The notes under the pieces were generated by a model. That model had not been told where the DNA came from. It searched no databases and was given only the letters and a program-made list of their open reading frames with translations. Below, one piece after another: positions 60,438-64,000 of a DNA stretch of 64,000 nt. Source of the stretch: CBDDHT01 sp965227905 (lineage in GTDB: Bacteria; Pseudomonadota; Alphaproteobacteria; Rhizobiales; Methyloligellaceae); NCBI GenBank assembly GCA_965227905.1, contig OZ245780.1, positions 3,906,001-3,970,000 on the forward strand, given 5' to 3'. The position numbers were made by a program, and so were the translations under genes. How positions within the stretch are numbered: position 1 is the stretch's first letter; the number at the start of each line of letters is the position of its first letter.

Positions 60438-61657
60438 GCACTGGCTCCTGTGGGAACCCCGACCGGCGGGCCGATGAGACGGTCGATCTCTCCGATCTCA
60501 TCATCCGTCAAGACGGCCTCAATGGGCGTCAGACCATCATAACGACCGACAACACCCATATCGGGATGGATCTGGCGTGCGATCTCCCAGCGCTTTTCGT
60601 CGCGAAGCGCTTTGGATGCCTGTGCCTTGCCGTCCTCTGTGGCCACGCCATCAGGCCGGATCAGCTTCGCGCGGCGCAAAACGGCAAGCGTCAGGCGGTC
60701 GAAGACAAGTTCACCACGCGCAAGCGCAAGAAGCCCCTGGCGGCGATGGACACGGATTTGAAAGCGGCGCTGGCGAACAAGGGCGGCGAGCAGACCGCGG
60801 TTCGGTGCGAACAGCAGCGACACGGTGAACAATGCGAAGCTGACCAGCACGATGATCGGTCCCGTCGGCAGGTCGGGTGCCGATGCCGAGATGGCAGCAC
60901 CGACATAGCCGGCGACACCACCAAGGACACCGGCAATCCACACAACACGGTCTGTACGATCGGTCCAGAAGCGCGCCGTAACCGCCGGAATGATCAGCAT
61001 GGCAACGATCAGAATGAGGCCGACAAGCTTAAGGCCAATGACCGTAACCGCCATCACCAACCCCATCATGGCGAGATCGATCCGCCGCACATTGACGCCG
61101 GAAGCGGCAGCGAACTCCGGGTCGAACGCAACGAGCGTCATCGGGCGCCGAAGAGCGAAAACGGTTAACACAGCCAAGGCGCCGCCGAGCGCGATGATAA
61201 CGGCGTCGGCAAACAACATCCCGGCTGTGGAGCCAAGCAGGAAGCCTTCAAGACCGGCCTGTTTGCCGGCCGACATGGTTTGGATGACCGTCAGGAGGAC
61301 AATACCCAGCCCGAAGAAAACGGAAAGTACTGCGCCGATCGCAGCGTCCTCGGCGAGCCGCGTCCGCCGGGCAATCCATTCCACCAGAAAGAGGCCGATA
61401 CCGGCAGAAACGGCTGAGCCCAGCAAAAGGCCGACAAGATTTCTGCCGTCCAATCCGAGAGCGACCATCACCATGAAAGCGATGCCCACGCCCGGCAGAG
61501 TCGCATGGGCGACCGCGTCAGATACGAGCGCACGTTTTCGTAGGAAGAGGAATGTGCCGGCACTGCCCGCCGCGATGCCCAGAAGCGCGGCGCCGATCGC
61601 GACCAGCGCGCTGTTGTATCCGGCCTGTAAAGCAAGGGCCTCTAGGAGCGGGTTCAT
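60434..61657 (-). CDS. Metal ABC transporter permease with C-terminal DtxR-like domain
   Basis: The 407-residue protein has an N-terminal ABC-3 permease (about residues 1-280: FLFLRKRALVSDAVAHATLPGVGIAFM, LKLVGLILIVAMLIIPAVTARFW). A ~110-residue C-terminal soluble part reads GLLALARGELVFDRLTLAVLRRAKLIRPDGVATEDGKAQASKALRDEKRWEIARQIHPD, which resembles the winged-helix start of DtxR/MntR metal sensors. Permeases of this fused kind are known in Sit/Tro-type systems. I start it at ATG 61657; the frame extends to 61777. Confidence 0.88.
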   Translation of the reverse strand: MNPLLEALALQAGYNSALVAIGAALLGIAAGSAGTFLFLRKRALVSDAVAHATLPGVGIAFMVMVALGLDGRNLVGLLLGSAVSAGIGLFLVEWIARRTRLAEDAAIGAVLSVFFGLGIVLLTVIQTMSAGKQAGLEGFLLGSTAGMLFADAVIIALGGALAVLTVFALRRPMTLVAFDPEFAAASGVNVRRIDLAMMGLVMAVTVIGLKLVGLILIVAMLIIPAVTARFWTDRTDRVVWIAGVLGGVAGYVGAAISASAPDLPTGPIIVLVSFALFTVSLLFAPNRGLLAALVRQRRFQIRVHRRQGLLALARGELVFDRLTLAVLRRAKLIRPDGVATEDGKAQASKALRDEKRWEIARQIHPDMGVVGRYDGLTPIEAVLTDDEIGEIDRLIGPPVGVPTGASA

Positions 61658-61667
61658 TGCATTCGTG

Positions 61668-62489
61668 TCAAGCCGCAGGCAGGTGCAGCTGATCGATATG
61701 CGTTGTTGCGAGGCGGCCGCCATAGGCCGCTTGGAGATTGTCCGCCGTGAAGGTCGTAGCGATCGGGCCTTCGGCAATCTTACGCACGTTCAACAGAAGC
61801 ACGTGATCGAAATAGTCGGCGACGGTCGCCAGATCGTGGTGCACGCAGATGACTGTGCGCCCTTCTGCCTTCAATCCCTTAAGCACATCGATGATCGCTT
61901 TTTCAGTCGCGGCATCGACACCGGCGAGCGGTTCATCGAGAAGATAGAGATCGGCGTTCTGGGCGAGTGCTCGCGCGAGAAAGACACGCTGCTGCTGTCC
62001 CCCTGAAAGCTGACCAATCTGGCGGTTAGCGAAATCGGCCATACCTACGCGTTCAAGACAGTCCAATGCCGCCTTGCGGTGACGGGCACGCACGAGCCGA
62101 AGAAGTCCGAGATCGCGGTAGAGACCCATCAACACCACATCGATCACCCGCGTCGGGAAATCCCAATCGATGCTGGCACGCTGCGGCACATACGCAATCC
62201 GATGGCGTGCCTGGCCAAGGGACTGACCAAAAACCGAAACCGATCCCGATACGCACGGAATAATGTCCATGGCCGCCTTGATCAAAGTCGACTTGCCTGC
62301 GCCGTTCGGCCCAACGATGGCAACCATGCTTCCAATGGGAACCGTCGCATCGACCGAGAAAATCGCTGGCTTTTCACCGTAGGTGACTGTCATCCCACGG
62401 ACAGCAAAAGCGCTCTCCTCAAGTGACTGCGGTTCAATGGGAAGACCGTCGGCAGCTGCGAGTTCGATCGTTTCCGAAGCCAGTGTCAT
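61668..62489 (-). CDS. Metal ABC transporter ATP-binding protein
   Basis: The 273-residue ATPase has Walker A AIVGPNGAGKSTLIKAAM, YVPQRASIDWDFPTRVIDVVLMG (typical of Mn/Zn importers), signature QLSGGQQQRVFLARAL, Walker B LYLLDEPLAGVDA and H-loop VICVHHDLATV. It precedes the permeases by 10 bp. Confidence 0.94.
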   Translation of the reverse strand: MTLASETIELAAADGLPIEPQSLEESAFAVRGMTVTYGEKPAIFSVDATVPIGSMVAIVGPNGAGKSTLIKAAMDIIPCVSGSVSVFGQSLGQARHRIAYVPQRASIDWDFPTRVIDVVLMGLYRDLGLLRLVRARHRKAALDCLERVGMADFANRQIGQLSGGQQQRVFLARALAQNADLYLLDEPLAGVDAATEKAIIDVLKGLKAEGRTVICVHHDLATVADYFDHVLLLNVRKIAEGPIATTFTADNLQAAYGGRLATTHIDQLHLPAA

Positions 62490-62497
62490 GGTATCGC

Positions 62498-63475
62498 TCA
62501 GCTCCCAATCGACAGACGACCCGACATGCCGCGGTCCGGCGCTTTGCCGCCCAGTGCATGGGTGATCGTCGTCGCATTGTGATCGATCATTCCGATGTAG
62601 CTGCCCTCATAAGTCCCGTTCGGACCCATGGCGTCGGAGAACAACTCACCGCCGATTGTCACTTTGTGTCCACGAGCGGCCGCACCTTCGATAACCGCAC
62701 GAACATTGCGGTCCGAGACAGACGACTCGACGAAGACGGCCTGAATGTTTCTAGTCACCAGGACATCGACGAGTTCCGCGACCCGGCGCAGGCCAGCCTC
62801 GCTCTCCGTCGATATTCCCTGAATGCCGATGACCTCGAAGCCATAGGCCGTCCCGAAATAGTTGAAAGCGTCGTGGGCCGTCAGAAGGATGCGGCTCTCG
62901 GCAGGAACCGACGCCAAGACCTTCTGCGTGTAATTGGCCAGCTTTGCGACCTCTTCCAGATGCTGCGCGCTGTTCGCCTCGAAAGCTGCGCGTTTCGCCG
63001 GCATCGCCTCGATCAAAGCGTCGCGAACCGCGAGAATGACCTTCGACCAGAGGTTCGGCGCCATCCAGACATGGGGGTCATACTTGTCTTTATAGTCGTC
63101 GTGCGAGAGCAACAGGTTCTTCGGCAGCCCCTCTGCGACAGCGACAACCTTCCGCTTCTTGCCCAGCGAAAGCATGAAATCCTGGAGTTGCGCTTCGAGA
63201 TAAAGGCCATGCCATAGGACAAGATCGGCCTTGGTCATCGCGACGATATCCGTTCGCGTCTGACGATAGGCATGCGGATCGACGCCCGGTCCCATCAGTG
63301 TTTTTACCGTGACCGCGTCACCACCAATGCGTTTTGCCGCATCGCCGATCATGCCGGTCGTCGCGACTACTTTCAGTTTCGATGGTTCCGCAATGGCGGT
63401 CGGCACCGGCAGTGCGACGGACACCGCCAGCAGTGCTGCTCCTGCAATCACAAACCAACGCTTCGAAACTTTCAT
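62498..63475 (-). CDS. Metal ABC transporter substrate-binding protein (ZnuA/MntA/SitA-like)
   Basis: The 325-residue protein starts with a signal peptide (MKVSKRWFVIAGAALLAVSVALPVPTAIAEPS) and has the A-1 metal-binding fold: VVATTGMIGDAAKRIGG, MGPGVDPHAYRQTRTD (His ligand), DPHVWMAPNLWSKVI (second His), TAHDAFNYFGTAYGFEVIGIQGISTESE, and FVESSVSDRNVRAVIEGAA. The metal (Mn, Zn or Fe) is not certain. It lies 8 bp upstream of the ATPase gene. The frame runs to 63583, but I start it at 63475. The gene is first in the operon. Confidence 0.92.
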   Translation of the reverse strand: MKVSKRWFVIAGAALLAVSVALPVPTAIAEPSKLKVVATTGMIGDAAKRIGGDAVTVKTLMGPGVDPHAYRQTRTDIVAMTKADLVLWHGLYLEAQLQDFMLSLGKKRKVVAVAEGLPKNLLLSHDDYKDKYDPHVWMAPNLWSKVILAVRDALIEAMPAKRAAFEANSAQHLEEVAKLANYTQKVLASVPAESRILLTAHDAFNYFGTAYGFEVIGIQGISTESEAGLRRVAELVDVLVTRNIQAVFVESSVSDRNVRAVIEGAAARGHKVTIGGELFSDAMGPNGTYEGSYIGMIDHNATTITHALGGKAPDRGMSGRLSIGS

Positions 63476-63530
63476 TCCCGCTCTCCGGAATCCTAGCCAA
63501 ACACTCTCCAAAAAACCTCTTAAATGCATA

Positions 63531-63545
63531 TGCGAATGATTTGCA
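63531..63545. promoter_or_regulatory. Fur-family-like palindrome upstream of metal transporter
   Basis: TGCGAAT-G-ATTTGCA is a near-perfect 7-1-7 inverted repeat, one mismatch from a full palindrome. It lies 56 bp upstream of the binding-protein start. This layout matches Fur/Mur/Zur-type operators in Alphaproteobacteria, so control by Mur (manganese) or a relative is inferred. Confidence 0.55.
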
Positions 63546-63681
63546 ACAAAGTCAACTGGAATGATTCTAAGATTTACTCGCAACTGGCGGATCGAGCGTC
63601 ATGCGTCGGCCTTAGAGATGGGAAAACCCATTCCAAGTCAGTGGCTTATACTCGCTGACGCGTGTTGGGATAGAATGGGCC

Positions 63682-64000
63682 CTAAATTGGCGCCGACCCG
63701 GCAATCGTCGTGCGATGCATCATGCGCCGCTGCGGCAGGGCATAATCGCAGATGGCGATATGCTGGGTCGGAATATTGTCCCATATCAGAAGATCGCCTT
63801 TCCGCCACTTGTGCCGGTAGACGAATTCGTCCTTCGTAACGTGCGCATAGAGCTCACCGAGCAACGCCCTGCCCTCATCATCGGCCATGCCAACGATCCG
63901 GCTCGTATGGCCTTCATTGACGTAGATCGATCTGCGTCCGGTCAATGGATGGGTGCGCACAATCTTGTGCACGACGGGCGGCGTCTTGTCGGGATGCGTA
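63682..64000 (-). CDS. TauD/TfdA-family dioxygenase, C-terminal part
   Basis: The frame is cut by the window end at its 5' side. The visible ~105 residues read THPDKTPPVVHKIVRTHPLTGRRSIYVNEGHTSRIVGM...LIWDNIPTQHIAICDYALPQRRMMHRTTI. The HP..GR.S.Y and WDN..TQH..I.DY...R.MHR motifs contain the distal His and Arg of Fe(II)/2-oxoglutarate-dependent TauD-type dioxygenases. Substrate unknown; the metal ligands H-x-D lie outside the window. Confidence 0.88.
   Translation of the reverse strand, partial: THPDKTPPVVHKIVRTHPLTGRRSIYVNEGHTSRIVGMADDEGRALLGELYAHVTKDEFVYRHKWRKGDLLIWDNIPTQHIAICDYALPQRRMMHRTTIAGSAPI

Overview
The window looks like a piece of an alphaproteobacterial chromosome, probably from the Hyphomicrobiales (Rhizobiales) or a close relative. 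Evidence: an NDUFA12-type complex I accessory protein beside a DUF2155 protein, a DUF1476 ATPase-inhibitor zeta subunit next to the pur genes, a DUF6867 protein inside the liv operon, a RecA N-terminus of the rhizobial type (MSQ..LRLVE), a GTTC-N7-GTTC SOS box upstream of recA, and a eukaryote-like NADP isocitrate dehydrogenase. By eye the sequence is GC-rich except for the interval 48.2-53.0 kb, which is visibly AT-richer. I see no rRNA, tRNA or CRISPR array.

Layout. 0-10.7 kb: DUF2155 and NDUFA12, the B12-dependent ribonucleotide reductase nrdJ, a Gfo/Idh/MocA oxidoreductase, a ceramidase-like membrane protein, a CinA-like protein, sfsA, map and radC. 10.9-22.2 kb: lipid metabolism, with a beta-ketoacyl-ACP synthase/ACP pair, an acyl-CoA ligase, a DUF2147-SPOR envelope protein and a fadE-fadJ-thiolase beta-oxidation operon that faces an ArsR-type regulator. 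23.7-29.2 kb: a complete branched-chain amino-acid ABC transporter (livHMGF, DUF6867, binding protein). 29.2-38.4 kb: a P1-family peptidase, purB, an HpcH/HpaI aldolase, DUF1476, purC-purS-purQ-purL, then bolA and a CGFS glutaredoxin. 38.5-48.0 kb: rpsD, an unknown secreted protein, a TrmJ-type methyltransferase, icd, a cyclic-nucleotide-gated-type potassium channel, alaS and recA.

48.19-53.01 kb holds the most unusual content. Two complete but clearly different IS1595-family (ISXO2-like) elements sit in direct tandem. Each has 25-bp imperfect terminal inverted repeats. They are separated and flanked by three identical copies of the 8-bp target duplication AACAACAC. Both share one plan: unrelated membrane-protein cargo gene(s), then a small ORF overlapping the last cargo gene by 8 nt, then a convergent transposase whose 3' end overlaps the small ORF. 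Removing both elements joins a DUF6925 gene to the recA control region and places the original DUF6925 stop codon inside the recA SOS box.

53.0-59.4 kb is a vitamin B12 uptake and salvage locus: cbiZ, a cobalamin riboswitch, btuB, btuF, btuC, btuD and DUF6925, all on the minus strand. An internal deletion has removed the 3' end of btuC and the 5' end of btuD, so the inner-membrane importer looks dead although the riboswitch, receptor and binding protein are intact. This matters because the DNA-precursor enzyme in this window, NrdJ, needs adenosylcobalamin. 59.5-63.5 kb is a Mn/Zn/Fe-type ABC transporter operon with a Fur-family-like palindrome upstream, and the window ends inside a TauD-family dioxygenase gene.
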